DNA of 64,000 nucleotides, taken from positions 1,490,001 through 1,554,000 of the forward strand of contig CAMQGK010000334.1 in NCBI GenBank assembly GCA_947000775.1. Reading direction: 5' to 3'. Position numbers and translations under genes: made by a program. Under the pieces are notes generated by a model. That model had not been told where the DNA came from and ran no database searches. It was given only the letters and a program-made list of their open reading frames with translations. Within the stretch, counting starts at the first letter, position 1. Each line of letters begins with the position of its first letter. Positions 23,604 through 35,165 of the stretch are shown here, in pieces. The DNA is from Pterois miles. Its lineage: Eukaryota; Chordata; Actinopteri; Perciformes; Scorpaenidae.

Positions 23604-24314
23604 CAGGATCAGAGTACACAATATTTTTGACGGTTACGATAGTCACTTTAGACAGTTAGATGATTGAGAGTCACAAATTCTTGTTGTGACTGGGCCCTGA
23701 CACATGACAGACTACACGTCGGTCCCCAATGACCAATCGTCTCTGGTCGTCTTTCACGATGTGTGTGATGTCATCGTTCTGCATAAATGAAGCCACAGGC
23801 TTCTGTTTGAGAAACAATGGAAGATTCAGCGTGGACAAGGGGAAGATGAAGACAGCTAGCCTGTAAATTAAGACGCCGGTGGCAGGAGAGTGTGTATTGC
23901 TGGAACAACGGGTATTTGTTACTTCGGTCCAGTGGTGTATTTGTCGGACTTTTGGGTTGTCGGAATAATGGCTGGCTTATTCCAAGAACGGAACAATGAC
24001 AAACACCGTTACCATAACTCTACAAATGTCACATCATTCCTCCTTCGCTTTGCCGCTGATATCAACTGTGTGCTTGTGCTCAGCTGGTCAAATTCACAGC
24101 CATGATGGAACACGTCACTGAAAGCAAAACAAATTAAAAAATCAAACATGCTAGACTTTGTCGGGACATCGTGAGGCGTCCCAGACACGACGTTGGCTGT
24201 CGTGTAGTATGATGAACTACATGAGATAAAACGATTGATTCTCACGCAAGACACCCATTTGTCATTCCTGATCCGACTCAACCTCCTACGATGGTAGTAG
24301 TCTGAACCGGCCAT
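23604..24314. mobile_element. Possible TIR DNA element, unclassified
   Basis: The left edge GGATCAGAGTACAC and the reverse complement of the right edge, GGTTCAGACTACTA, share most positions. The interior is richer in CpG than the flanks and carries no transposase. It lies next to the Myb/SANT-like fragment, so both could derive from one Harbinger-type element. That link is inference and no target duplication was established. Confidence 0.35.
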
Positions 24315-24475
24315 TAGACAATCAGCTGAACAAGACTACATAGAAACTTATGGACACGTGAAATCAACAGAAAGTAGGAAACACCTCCAAAAGTGTGCAC
24401 CCAGGCAAGTTCAGGCTTCACGTTGTCACTGATATTCATTTGCAATATTTGTCAGTGAAATATTCCATTTGTGTT

Positions 24476-24503
24476 GTGTGTATGTGTGTGTGTGTGTGTG
24501 TGT
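24476..24503 (+). repeat. (TG)n microsatellite
   Basis: A short TG tract of about 28 bp. Confidence 0.9.
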
Positions 24504-27227
24504 TACTATTTTGCCTTTAGCCATCCGGAATGTGCAGATTCCAAAAGAATAGCTCATCAATATTCATATGAGTTTATGCTTTCATTAATGTTGCAGCAAA
24601 TTGTCTCAGATCAAACTCACAGCTTGTATCTGCGTCCACACTTGTGTATCTCACAGAGAGAGGGAGAAAGTTAAAGAGAGAGGGAGAGTTATCAGAGGGG
24701 GATGGAGATGGAGAGAACAAAGAGAGGGCTAGAACTGCTACAGATGGTCCTATGTTTCCAGCAGATGAAAAGGAGACTTTGAAAAAAGAAGGGAAATATC
24801 ATACAGATGAGGGGAGAAGGAGAGGGAGAAAAAAGGAGGAGGTCAAGAGAAGAAAATAAAAGGGAGAGATACTGAGTAGGAAGCAGGAGGAAGAGAAGAG
24901 AATGAAGTTTTAAAGGTATCTGTCCTACTTTGGTTTGACTAATGAACCCAAAGTGTCCTGAATCTGTCCTGAATCACCGGAGGCCCAGTTAGACCACCCA
25001 GCGCTGAGTGTGTCTGTGTTTCCTCTTGCATGTGTGTAAGCGTGTGAAACATGTTGATGTGTGCTTGATTTAATATGCTCTCTACTGTACAGTATATTGA
25101 AGCTGTGTGTATGTGATCTCAGTGCCCTGCATGTGTTTAATGAACCACTGTCGCTTCTAGTCATCTGGCTCCACACCAACATGTGCAAGTGAGAAACACA
25201 CACACACAAACATCAGCACCACGTAGCATTTGACATCAAATTGTCGTATGACCTACAAGGGCAAATTAAAGCCTGGGGTGCCACACACATATATGAACTG
25301 AAACACAGGATAGCAGGATCATCCAATGTCTAGGGAAAAGAGACGTATATAAACACAAAGCACAAGTAATGACTAAAGGGTTTTGTTGCATAATAGCGAT
25401 AATACAACCACAGCTGCCAGCTTCCAAGTCTCATATAAGTGTTTATGTGTCTGCATATCCTTTAAATAAACAATCCCTTGCGCCCTGACATCTTTCTGCA
25501 TGGGTGTGTTCATGCCTCCTAATCTCTATCCTCTCGGCACCCCATGCATGATTAACCATGTTCAAAGGGGACGACTATGAGTTAATGAGAGTCATGTAAT
25601 TGGCTTTCATGTGCTAGACGGGGACATGGAGCTCAGAGAAAGAATGAACTATTGCATCTCATGTTTGAAACAAACTATAGCAGAAGAAACTAATGCCTCT
25701 GGCCTGGTTTTCAAAGTTGATACAGTGAATAAAGTCAACATAATAAATACAAATTACCTCTGATTTCTTTAGTTTTAACTCTGGTCGTTAACTGTTAAGA
25801 AAAAGGGTCAGTTCTGTGTATAATTTGTAGAAAATTGGCTCTGAAGCGTTGAAGATGAAGTTTGATAACAGAAAAATACAACAATAAAAAACAATAACTG
25901 AACTAAGTGTATGCTCTGAGACTTTCACTCGACAAAAACAAATGCTTGCTTGTTGGTTTCACAATTTAAGCATATCCAGATTGTACTTTGCGCAGCAACA
26001 AGGAAAGAAATGGAATCTTGATTATATGTCGCATGTTAACTCTAATTAACAGAGCAAGCAGCACTGGCTAAAAAAAAAACTTTCTTTTCCGATACAAAGC
26101 CTGGAGGGAAACTGGCTTTAGCTGGTTTTAGCTATAACAGGCAATTTGTCTTCTTCTGTGTCTGACAGATGTATTTTTCATGGGGATTAAATATATGTCT
26201 TGCATCTCGTGTTTCCTCTGCTGGCATCCCACCAGTTCTTTCCACCGACTCAAGCACACCAGTTTTGATCATCTCTCTCTGCCTCTTTCTATATACACAG
26301 ACATGACATCGCATTCTTATGAATTCCAACGTACGGAGCCTATATTTCCTCCTCTCGCCTTTACATCCTCCTCCATGCTTCTCTTTCTATGCTAATATGC
26401 AACTCCCATGGCTTTTTCCTCTGATTCTCAAAGATGAAGCTCAAGCTAATTGCTTTTTTAATAGCTTGGAACATGGTTTATTTTGTGTGAGTTCATTCCC
26501 CCATGTGTATTTGATTGTATGCGATTGCACATGTGCAGCTTTACAGTGATATGATTAGTTTAACTTGTGTAAGAGGCTGTTGGAGTTTTCTCATTTTGTG
26601 TTTCCCGTCAACATGCTATTTGATGTTGCTCTAAAGCCTCATTGTGATGTTTGCTAGATTTATTTAGCTGCTCGCCATAAGAGTGAAGGGGGGAAATATC
26701 ATTTTTGTTTCCCACCTAATTTTTACTGAATTATTGAATGTAACTCCTGGGGACATCTGTGTGGTAGAGTGGAATGAAGAGGATAATAATATGAACAGAT
26801 TTTTCAATTTATTGTAACTCTTTAGGGCAATATAAAATCTGTTACTTGTATTAATGGACCTGACTACAACAAAAAACAGGAATAATGAGAAAACTCAAGC
26901 ACGGTAACCTTGAACCGACTGAGGAATGAAGTATTAATGTGAAAAAATATCATCACGGAAGAAAAGCGGGAGACAAAGGCAACGTGTGGCAATGACAATG
27001 AAACACCACATCACTTCGCTCTAAAAAGAGGGAAAAAAAAGAATAAAAAATATAAATAAAATGAAAGCAAGTTTCAAACTACATTTTTAAAAACCAAAAA
27101 AAAAGGGATTGTGGTTTGAAGCGGTATGTAGAGCAGTGTAGAGCTCTGATATGGGCCGCTCTTCAAAGGCAAATGGCCTTTCATCTCAGCCTGCAGAATC
27201 TCACAAGCACTTGTACTCACACACATG
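24504..27227. other. Gene-free stretch with a polypurine patch
   Basis: No supported gene. From about 24650 to 24910 the plus strand is nearly all A and G. The rest is AT-rich with no recognised repeat. Confidence 0.5.
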
Positions 27228-27415
27228 CAGCGTCTATAAAAAGTATTCATCCCCTTTGGACTTTTCCGTGAGTTTATGTTTACAAAACTGAATCACAGAC
27301 GACGTAATTAGGCTTTTCTTGACACCGATTTTAAAAAAGAAAAGATTATTTCTTGTGGTGAAAACAAATCTATACAAATTAATCTAAATTAAGGGCAAAT
27401 AAAACGCAAGATAAC
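27228..27415 (+). mobile_element. Tc1-like terminal fragment
   Basis: The phrase CTATAAAAAGTATTCATCCC followed by TTTGGACTTTTC, ACTGAATCACAGACGACG and AAACAAATCTATACAAATTA resembles the long inverted end of a fish Tc1 family. Only one end is seen and no transposase part follows, so it is a solo end or a heavily deleted copy. Confidence 0.5.
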
Positions 27416-27873
27416 TCACTGCACAGGCCTCTGCTGAAGTCGACGAGTGGAGCGACACTGGAAATTCTCTGCTCACCAAACAAAAATAATAAAGGTGTAA
27501 TTTTTCGCACCCTGCTAGGTGCAACAAAGCTAACGGGAGAGTGAGGGCGATGTCAGTCAATCACAGTCTGTACATACCCACACAGTCCCGGGAGAACATC
27601 TAATTAGTTAAAATAATTGAAGGGCCTTTAAATGTGCTTATAAAAATCTCAGTTACCGTGACGACAGGTTTCATTTTTGCTTAATTCCTGTCAGTCATCA
27701 TGCATCTATCTCACTTAAACACACACCCACAACATCCATTTCCGTCTCCCAATACTGTTTTTCTTTCTACCTTTTCTTTGATGACGAGTGAATCACACCA
27801 GACTGGCTGCTTTAACTGTTTTAACACATGCCTCAGATAGAGTCGAGGCTAAAGGGGATGCCAAACAAGATAT

Positions 27874-28048
27874 TAGAGCTGCAACAACTAATTCAGCTAT
27901 TAAATTAATCACCAACACTTTTGATAATAAACTGAACATCTGTGGACATTTGAGGACATCATCTTGGGCTTTGGGAAACTAATTGATTACTCGAGAAAAT
28001 AATCAACAGATTAATCAACAATGAAAATAATCGTTAGTTGCAATCCTA
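27874..28048 (+). mobile_element. Short hAT-type MITE with 8-bp TSD
   Basis: The left end TAGAGCTGCAAC and right end GTTGCAATCCTA are near-inverted copies, and the element is bounded by CAAGATAT (27866-27873) and CAAGATAC (28049-28056), 7 of 8 identical. The inner bases are rich in ATTAATC/GATTAAT motifs typical of this common teleost hAT-derived family. At 175 bp it is an internally deleted copy. Confidence 0.8.
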
Positions 28049-28056
28049 CAAGATAC

Positions 28057-28695
28057 TGATGCTCAGGATCACACTTTGATGTATATACATATGTGCACAT
28101 GTAAACAAACAGCCTCTCAAAGTAGGAACGACCTGATCAAGCCTTGTCCCGCTCATGATCCAGGTAATTTAATATTAAGTAACTGCTGGTAGTCTTAATC
28201 TGATATTTTCCTCCATACTACAGCAGCACAGGGTCTACATTATCCAAGATGAGATATGACAGCTGAAAAGCTCAGCATTAAGAAAATGCAGCGTACATCA
28301 GTTTGCTTTAAATGGTTTCTGGCAGCGTTTAATTTCCAAAAGTGTAAAGTACCCGCACTGAGAAAAGTTTCAGTCAAGAACTGTTGTTGAGGAAAAATTT
28401 GGATATGTTTCTGACAGCGCCTTTTCAGCCCAAGCATAAGCAAATGTCACACTAAGTGCACGTTTAGGCCAACAGCATTCCAACGGAGACAGTGAACATA
28501 CAAAATATTGTAGATGCTGAGGCCTGGTTCTGCTCACTCACACTCATGATTGTGCCATCTATTTATTTATTTATGGCAGATGCTATTAGTCAGGAGTCAG
28601 TAGCCAACAATACTATTTGCACCTGACCTGGGCACACATTAGATACTGTATGTGTATACTGTATGTACTGTACTGTATGTATACTTTTCCTTAAT
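28057..28695. other. Gene-free stretch
   Basis: No supported feature. Confidence 0.5.
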
Positions 28696-28700
28696 CTAGC

Positions 28701-28907
28701 CATGTAGTCGTGTTGCCTAATCCTAACCCGGTAGTTTTGTTATCTAAACCTAATCCTGTTGTTTTGTTGCCTAAACCTAACCATGTCATTTTGTTGTCCA
28801 ACTCTAACAATGTCGTTTTGTTGCCCAACTCTAACCATGCAGTTTTGTTGCCTAAAAGTAGCCACACAGTTTCCTTGTCTAAACCTAACCATGTAGTTTT
28901 GTTTTCC
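28701..28907 (+). repeat. 27-bp minisatellite, about 7.7 units
   Basis: Units begin at 28701, 28728, 28755, 28782, 28809, 28836, 28863 and 28890. The consensus is close to CATGTAGTTTTGTTGCCTAA followed by ACCTAAC. Because 27 is a multiple of three, both strands stay open and give 9-residue repeats (such as P-N-P-V-V-L-L-P-K on plus and L-G-L-G-N-K-T-T-W on minus). These are artefacts of the repeat, not proteins. Confidence 0.9.
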
Positions 28908-28917
28908 TGGTTCATAG

Positions 28918-28989
28918 TCAGGGTTGGATATTAGGTTTTTTATCCGTCACTGTGGCTGGTGGATTCCAAAATCTACCAGTCACTCAATG
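28918..28989 (+). repeat. Dispersed repeat end, inverted partner at 54428-54503
   Basis: TCAGGGTTGGATATTAGGTT, GTGGCTGGTGG and CTACCAGTCACTCAA correspond, reversed, to TTGAGTGGCTGGTAG and TTAATTTCAAACCCTGG at 54428-54503. The CAGGGTT terminus suggests a hAT-type end. Only part of the element is visible. Confidence 0.5.
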
Positions 28990-29099
28990 GACAACCATTA
29001 TTTGTTTTGCTGGTCAGGGAAGCAAATCTAGCAGCCACTTGCATATTTTACTTAAGGTAGCTAACTATTGCTAAATTAAGTAACATATTCAACTTGGCC

Positions 29100-29690
29100 A
29101 GGTGTAAATCACTGAATAGCTGCCTTGTGACTATTCTCAACCAGGTGCAAATAGATGCTCTGTTTATGTATTTGTGCTATTTAGTGAATTCACCTGTTCA
29201 CAATGGCGTGATACCTCTGACGGCAATCAGTTACTGGCCTCTGATACCATTACTGATACAGATTTTCAACTGTTTCAACGACATACACATGAAGGGATTC
29301 AGGCGGCTTCATTCTTCCTTATTCCTATTTTATCAGGACGGCGCTCTCCAAGGTGCTGATCCGAGGGAGCTGTCCTGGGTGCTCTCTCATGGTGGTGAGG
29401 CTGCTGCCAATGGGAACTAACCAATAACTTACCTTGTCTAATCATTGACTTCACCTGTTTCCGAACAAGTACAGTATGTAACGCCTGTCCAGCTTGAGTT
29501 TGCCAATACAAGAGACGAGTTATCTTAGTTCTGTTTGCTGTTTTCACCACTGTAGACTGACCATAGCTGAGTGAGATTAGTTACATAGCCTTGTTGGCTG
29601 TGGTGTTTTTAGCTTTGCCAAGAAAATAAATTCCCTAAATGTGTCTTTAGTTTCTCACTGAACTTGGGCCCTCACTGCATTCCTACATAT
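29100..29690 (+). mobile_element. Possible solo LTR-like segment
   Basis: The right part has an AATAAA signal (about 29623) followed within about 70 bp by GGGCCCTCACTGCATTCCTA and CA, resembling the 3' end of fish Gypsy-type LTRs. The left edge and a 4-5 bp duplication were not found. Treat this as a weak suggestion only. Confidence 0.22.
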
Positions 29691-31814
29691 TTAAGGTTAC
29701 ACGTGAGATTACAGTGATACTGAAGTCTATCTCAGTAAAAGGCAGAAGCCAAGAGAAGCTCTTGACTGATCCATCAATCCATCATATGGCTAACACTCAA
29801 AGAAACACACTCATCCTTCCACTGCTAGGTGAGTTAGACTCTCAAATTTAAGAGATATAACAACATATTGAATCATTCAGTGAGCTGTGAAGTCATATCA
29901 GCTTCTACCATTATCTGTATTGTTGTAAACCTTGCAGAACAAATAGTGCCTGCCCTACTGGGCGAAGGATTTCTGAGGGCCTTTGGGTTAAATACCCCAT
30001 TTTACAAGCAGTGTAGGCGTATGCTATAGGTACTCCCGCTTCCTTTCCCGTTGGTGCTCATGGCAACTCTGAGGTTTTCTGTCTCTGTCCCAATTCTCCA
30101 GATCTTTCTAAAAATGTGTCCTAAATTCTCTTCCTTCCTGTGCACCCTAAATTACCTACGCTGCTCTTGTTTTATTTCCAACAAACGCACCCTTGTGCTA
30201 ATCTTTTTTTGTGGGGGAGTTGGCAAATGTGCCTGACAGGTGTAATCTCTTTGCAGCCTCATGCCTTTTTAACATAATAAAATATCAGCTAAAACATGAA
30301 ATGCAATGCAAAGTGTTCAGGCGAGGACATACACCCAGTTGCCCGCTTAAGCTATAACGGCTTTTTTTAAAATTGCTAAGATTGCTGGAACTGCCTATTA
30401 TGCCTCTGTGACAAATAATTGCTCTGTGCGTCAGCAAACAGGCTGAGCAACATGTTGCTTGTTTGAAAAAACGCTCACCCAGACTCTATTTATTCAGTAA
30501 CATGCACCTGCTCCACCTTAGCTAAACATAAAACCTGTAATAGAGAGTGACATCGCTCGTAGTATATCTGGACAATTTTTTCACTCTCCATTTGCCAGTT
30601 TGCTCGCTTGTTGTATGTTAGGAAGAGGTGTTAGACTGATTAACTGTCAATTTTCTTATTCTTGTTCTTCTTACTGTTACTGCTCATACACATATCCTTA
30701 CCAATATCATCTCTGCAGCCGCTTTTCATTGACACTTGGGGATCTGAGACTTTATTAACCAAACCTTAAAAATGATTTATGATGCACATACTTGTAATAC
30801 TCAGCATAACAGAGTTTGTCACCCACGACTGAGCTTTAAACAATCAAAAATGCATTTATAGCTCAAAGGTGGGGGGGGGGGGGATCTATCTTTCATGATG
30901 TTAAAGTGGTTAGATGCTATTAATTAAGGTGGAGAATGATGAGAGCATATGCAAATACATTTAAAAGGGCAGTGATCTGGAGTTTTCTATTTTCATTTTA
31001 CTACGAATATCAGTGTTGATCTGACCTTTTGAATATTTTTTCATCATTATTATAACAATGAAAAACTCATTAAAGCTGCTGAGGGAGCTTGAGGGGAGTA
31101 GAGAGCTTAATAAGCTTGTCTGAATGACCCACAGCAGCCATTGCAACCCAAAAAGGACTGCCCTCATTGCGGTGGATATTTCATCACTTAGAGTCACAAA
31201 AAATGTACATGTACATTTGAAGACCACCGTACGGTAGGTGGGGAATCACTAATAATTCCCAATGCGAAAATCATCTTCTAAATGGATACTGACGAATCAG
31301 ATTTACTGATCCAGGGCGGTAACTTTGTTCTGCTGGTGATTATTTTAGGAATTCTGAATGGGATGGCTTGAGGCTGCATTATAAAAGATTTCACATTAGG
31401 CTCAGTTATTAAAGTAATAATCTTGAAGATTTTCATTTAAATGAATGTCTGTTTAGTCACTATCGCAGATGGAAGTACCACAATGGTGACTGAGCCTATG
31501 GCCCACTGATGACAGTATTGCAATATTTATTTAATTGCAGTTTTACTAACTGGGCGTCTGTGGCGACATTCCCGGAAAACATGCAGTATTAAATTACCGC
31601 TGATACAAACAAAACATTTCTGCTGCAGCTTCCCATTAAAAGCATTCAAATGGCAAAACACAAGTTGACTTTTATTATTATTATGTAATCACAGTGACAC
31701 TGACCACTATCGTTTATCAAAATGTGTCTTCATAACAATCATTTTCGTCTTTTTCTGACAGTGGATCAGTTTTAAATATTGACTGAATAGTGGAACAAGA
31801 AGTAGCATAGTGAG
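29691..31814. other. Gene-free stretch with a G-run
   Basis: No gene supported. A run of about 13 G lies near 30871. Otherwise plain AT-rich sequence. Confidence 0.5.
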
Positions 31815-32633
31815 TTCATAGACTCTATGTATTGTAGGATGTGGACATAGTCACCTTGACGTCACCCATTGGTTTGCGCACTGCAGTTTTGAAGGCTTGG
31901 TATTTTGGCCATTTTGGCCATTTTGCAACCAGATGTAAGACGAAAGGGTGGAGCTAAGTAAATCTTTTTTTAATGGTTATTTTTTTGGAGAGGGTTTTTT
32001 CATTTTTATTGATAGTGACAGCAGTGAAATGGGGAGACAGAAGTGACGACACGCAGCAAAAGGCTCCAGGCAGGATTCGAACCCGGGCCGCTGCAGCAAG
32101 GACTTCAGCCTTTGGCAAAGGGGGCACCTGTTCTACCAACTGACCTAAACAGCGCCCTCAGCTAATTAAATCTAAACCTAAAAAAAAATTTTTAGGCACC
32201 AAAAAGGTTATAATTAACACAAGCTGTAAACACATTGTGAAAGGGTTAAAGTTCTACGACAAATAAACGGACAATCCCAAGACCGGACAATGCCTTTGTA
32301 ATAACCTGTGAATCACGAGGTAACCACACCCTAAAGCATCCCCTGCTTTATGGACAATCTGACTCTAAATGGGACCATAATTTACTAAATGAACATCATG
32401 CTGTATTGAAGACTTGAAACTAGCAACGGAGACCATAAACTCATGTTTAATGTTTACTGAGGTTGTTGTTGTTGATGTTTAATCAAGTTTTCATTTCCTC
32501 ATAGACTTCTATACAATCAGACTTCTTTTTGCAACCAGAGGACTCGCCGCCTACTGGTTATTAGAAAGAATGCAAGTTTAAGGCACTTCTGCATTGGCTT
32601 CACCTCTCAGTCGCAGAGGTAGCCCACTGGAGC
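31815..32633 (+). mobile_element. MITE-like dispersed repeat interrupted by a SINE
   Basis: Text such as TTTTGCAACCAGATGTAAGA on the left and CATAGACTTCTATACAATCA, TTTTTGCAACCAGAGGACTC and CATTGGCTTCACC on the right belongs to a repeat I recognise in many teleosts. A SINE with its own target duplication sits inside it at 31966-32159. The exact ends of the host repeat were not resolved. Confidence 0.45.
31966..32159 (-). mobile_element. tRNA-derived SINE, second family, with 14-bp TSD
   Basis: On the minus strand it starts GGCGCTGTTTAGGTCAGTTG (A-box region), has a B box (plus-strand GGATTCGAACC at 32073-32083), then CTTTTGCTGCGTGTCG and a short A/T-rich end. It is flanked by AGCTAAGTAAATCT (31952-31965) and AGCTAATTAAATCT (32160-32173), 13 of 14 identical. 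This duplication proves insertion into the surrounding repeat. A second copy lies at 46399-46531. Confidence 0.88.
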
Positions 32634-34350
32634 TATTAGATGAAGAGCTGTAGGCGACAGGCTGCACAGCAAGGTAACCAACTACTTTCATTGTTTGCAG
32701 ACGCATGCCGTGGGCAGCATAATGTCAGACCACAGTTGTTCACAGAAGAAAAAGGCCAATTATTTCCTGACTTCTTCATTAAAACAACAATAGTTTGTTT
32801 TGCTGCCGCCAGTATTCTAGGCCGTGTAGTATTATCTGCATTTGCTATTACCACTCGTTAACAGGGTGTCGCTGAAGAAGAAGAACTCTCTTGAAGAGAG
32901 TGTAAATTTATCTTAATTTCCCAAATCAAATGCAGTGTCAGGTACAGTCAGTGGCTGGGTATCTCCACGCAAGGTAAGAAAATCACAACAACATCAAAAC
33001 ACAAATCCTGCTCCCAAATGAGCACTCTTTTGAGAGAGTTATTGCCGGCAGAATCTAAATCTTCTGTTTCTTTTTGCTTTACAACACCGATACATCAAAG
33101 TTGTTGGATCAAAAGAACAAGGACTCCCAGATTATGGAGGATTGTCAGGGTCGCACCCACCCTCCAGAATTTTTCTGAGCGAACTAAGATTCAGGCAGAT
33201 CAACATGACTGCTGAAGCCAACAGACGCTTCCAGATGCTCAGACAGGCCTGTAATTAAACAACCGTGGAGAGATGATGCACAATTAATAACTGCATTTGT
33301 TCTGATTTTGCTCACGCCATACATACATATTTCCACAAACATTTTCATGTGTACAAACTAAGAATAACTAGAGGAAAGAGAAAAAAAGGGTCCCAGTGGC
33401 ATCCCACCACCCAGTATGTGCCCAGAAATAGGGCTGCATAGCAGGCTCACTTAGAGTTGCACCAATACTACATAATTAATCCATCCACCCACTTAAAGCC
33501 TCCCCCTCAAACTGACAGAGAGAGAGTTCAAAAAGGAGTAAGACAGAATTACTAACATACCTCATGTGTGAGAGACAGCGATGCAAAGCAGCTTGACATC
33601 ATTTAACTGGATCAACTACCTGTTTCAGGATCAGTTATCAACTCAGATTTGTACCCTTTCTTAGATTTCGGCAAGAGGATAAACAGGAAGAAGAAAGAGA
33701 AAGAAAAAGATCCATCAAGATCTGATTTCAATACACTATCCATGAAAGGCCTTCACATCTTAAAAATACATACATATGCCTGTAGGTATATACTCAGTCC
33801 ACTGCTGGATTTTGCTGCACCTGCCATTTATCAAATGTTGTACATGGTATCACGAAAAAATTACATCAATTACGTCTCTCCATCTCTTGCACTCTGTTTC
33901 ACAATTCTTTCTATTCCCCCATTTCTGCTCCCCTGTGTGTGTCGCAGTCTTTCACCCACATGTCACAGTCTTTCATGGCCTTTGCTTCTAAGACATTTAT
34001 ATATTCCACTTATTCCACAAATAAGCCAGTGGGTGGTAGAGTGGGCGAGTAGATGGCCAATTGAGCCATATATAGATGTATAAATGTTGCATATTTGGTG
34101 GTTTCTTTCATTGGTCTGTTTGATAGCAGCCTCGTGTCTTGAATGTTGCAATGTCCTTGAAAAAACGAGTCGACAGTACTCTACAACTTTTGACAAATAA
34201 AACAGACTTGTGAAGAATGTTTCAAGCAAGTCTGTATAAAACTGATTTTCATACCATATTGGCATAAACTGAGTGCATTGCCAAAAAATTGTGAACTCAG
34301 TATTTCATTTCATTTATACAATATAGAAAGTACTGTGCATCAGATCATTT
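32634..34350. other. Gene-free stretch
   Basis: No supported gene. A 144-codon plus frame at 33649-34083 starts in a Lys/Glu-rich stretch and has no motif. Opposing frames at 32636-32861 overlap each other and are chance. Confidence 0.5.
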
Positions 34351-34412
34351 GTAGTAGGGCTGTTACTAATGATTATCTTCTTTTATGAATAATGTGACAA
34401 CTATTTTACAGA

Positions 34413-35111
34413 TTAAAAGTACAGTGTGCAGGATTTGCCGCCATCTAGTGGTGTGTTTGCAGAATGCAACCAACCGAGTACCTTCCGCTCACTCCTCCCT
34501 TTCCAAGACTGCAGTAATGTGAGCCTCCGAGTGTAAAACCATGGTAGCGCCATCGGACCATGGTTTCGCACTCTGTGGCTCACGTTGCTGCACTTTGTCA
34601 GAGAACTATGGTGGCCTTCAGATAACAGAAAAACATAAAAGGCTCTCTCTAGAGTCAGTGTTTGGTTTGTCCATTCTGGGCTACTGTAGAAACATGGCTG
34701 AGCAACACGGTGGACTTCATGAAGAGGACCTGCTCGTTTCCATTCTGATTCTGATTCTGATTCATCTGATTATACATCAATGAAAACATACAGTACATCC
34801 TTCAATTTTCAACCGCTTATCCCGTAAGGGGTTGAGGGGGCTGGAGCTGATCCCAGCTGGCATTGGACGAAGGTGGGGTACATCCTGGACGGGTTGCCAG
34901 TCCATCGCAGGTTCCGTAGAGACAGACAACCATTCACTCTCATATTCACACCTATAGGCACACCCAAGCTGGCTTCAAACGTGCAACCCTCTTGCTGTGA
35001 GGCGGCAGTGCTAACCACTGCACCACCGTGCAGCCCCCATACAGGACATATGAATATTATATTCCATTTCTCCTAATAGATCCCTCGAAATGTTACACAC
35101 TGTCCCTTTAA
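34413..35111 (+). mobile_element. Non-autonomous TIR element, family A, copy 2, split by a SINE
   Basis: The left end TTAAAAGTACAGTGTGCAGG and right end TTACACACTGTCCCTTTAA are inverted copies, and the body matches 17942-18455 (CGCCATCTAGTGGTGTGTTT, TGTTTGGTTTGTCCATTCTG). ACAGATTAA occurs at both edges, as an outer direct repeat of 8-9 bp, so the target duplication may be hAT-like rather than TTAA. A (TTCTGA)n patch lies at about 34740. A V-SINE-like element is inserted at 34799-35037. Confidence 0.8.
34799..35037 (-). mobile_element. V-SINE-like element with central deletion and 12-bp TSD
   Basis: Plus-strand text runs CAACCGCTTATCCCGTAAGG, GGTTGCCAGTCCATCGCAGG, AACCATTCACTCTCATATTC and then jumps from CACACCCAAGC to CTCTTGCTGTGAGGCGGCAG, skipping the conserved central block present at 53635-53927. 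It is flanked by CATACAGTACAT (34787-34798) and CATACAGGACAT (35038-35049), 11 of 12 identical. Confidence 0.85.
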
Positions 35112-35165
35112 CAGATTAATTGCTTGTCCAAGAGTGAAAATCTGAATTTGTCACTGACATCTTCA

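Larger units (their letters stand above)
34352..35165 (+). mobile_element. hAT-derived repeat, outer layer of a three-level nest
   Basis: The left part reads TAGGGCTGTTACTAATGATT and resumes after 35111 with ACAGATTAATTGCTTGTCC, consistent with the teleost repeat of which 27874-28048 is a deleted copy. It was split by the TIR element at 34413-35111. The right end of the outer element was not identified. Confidence 0.45.

Noticed and set aside
28701..28907. CRISPR-like array
   Set aside because: Units are directly contiguous with no spacers, and the host is eukaryotic.
28691..28934. Repeat proteins of 9-residue units on both strands
   Set aside because: They are an effect of the 27-bp minisatellite unit length.
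32636..32861. Opposing 72- and 73-codon frames
   Set aside because: Near-complete overlap on opposite strands without motif indicates chance openness.
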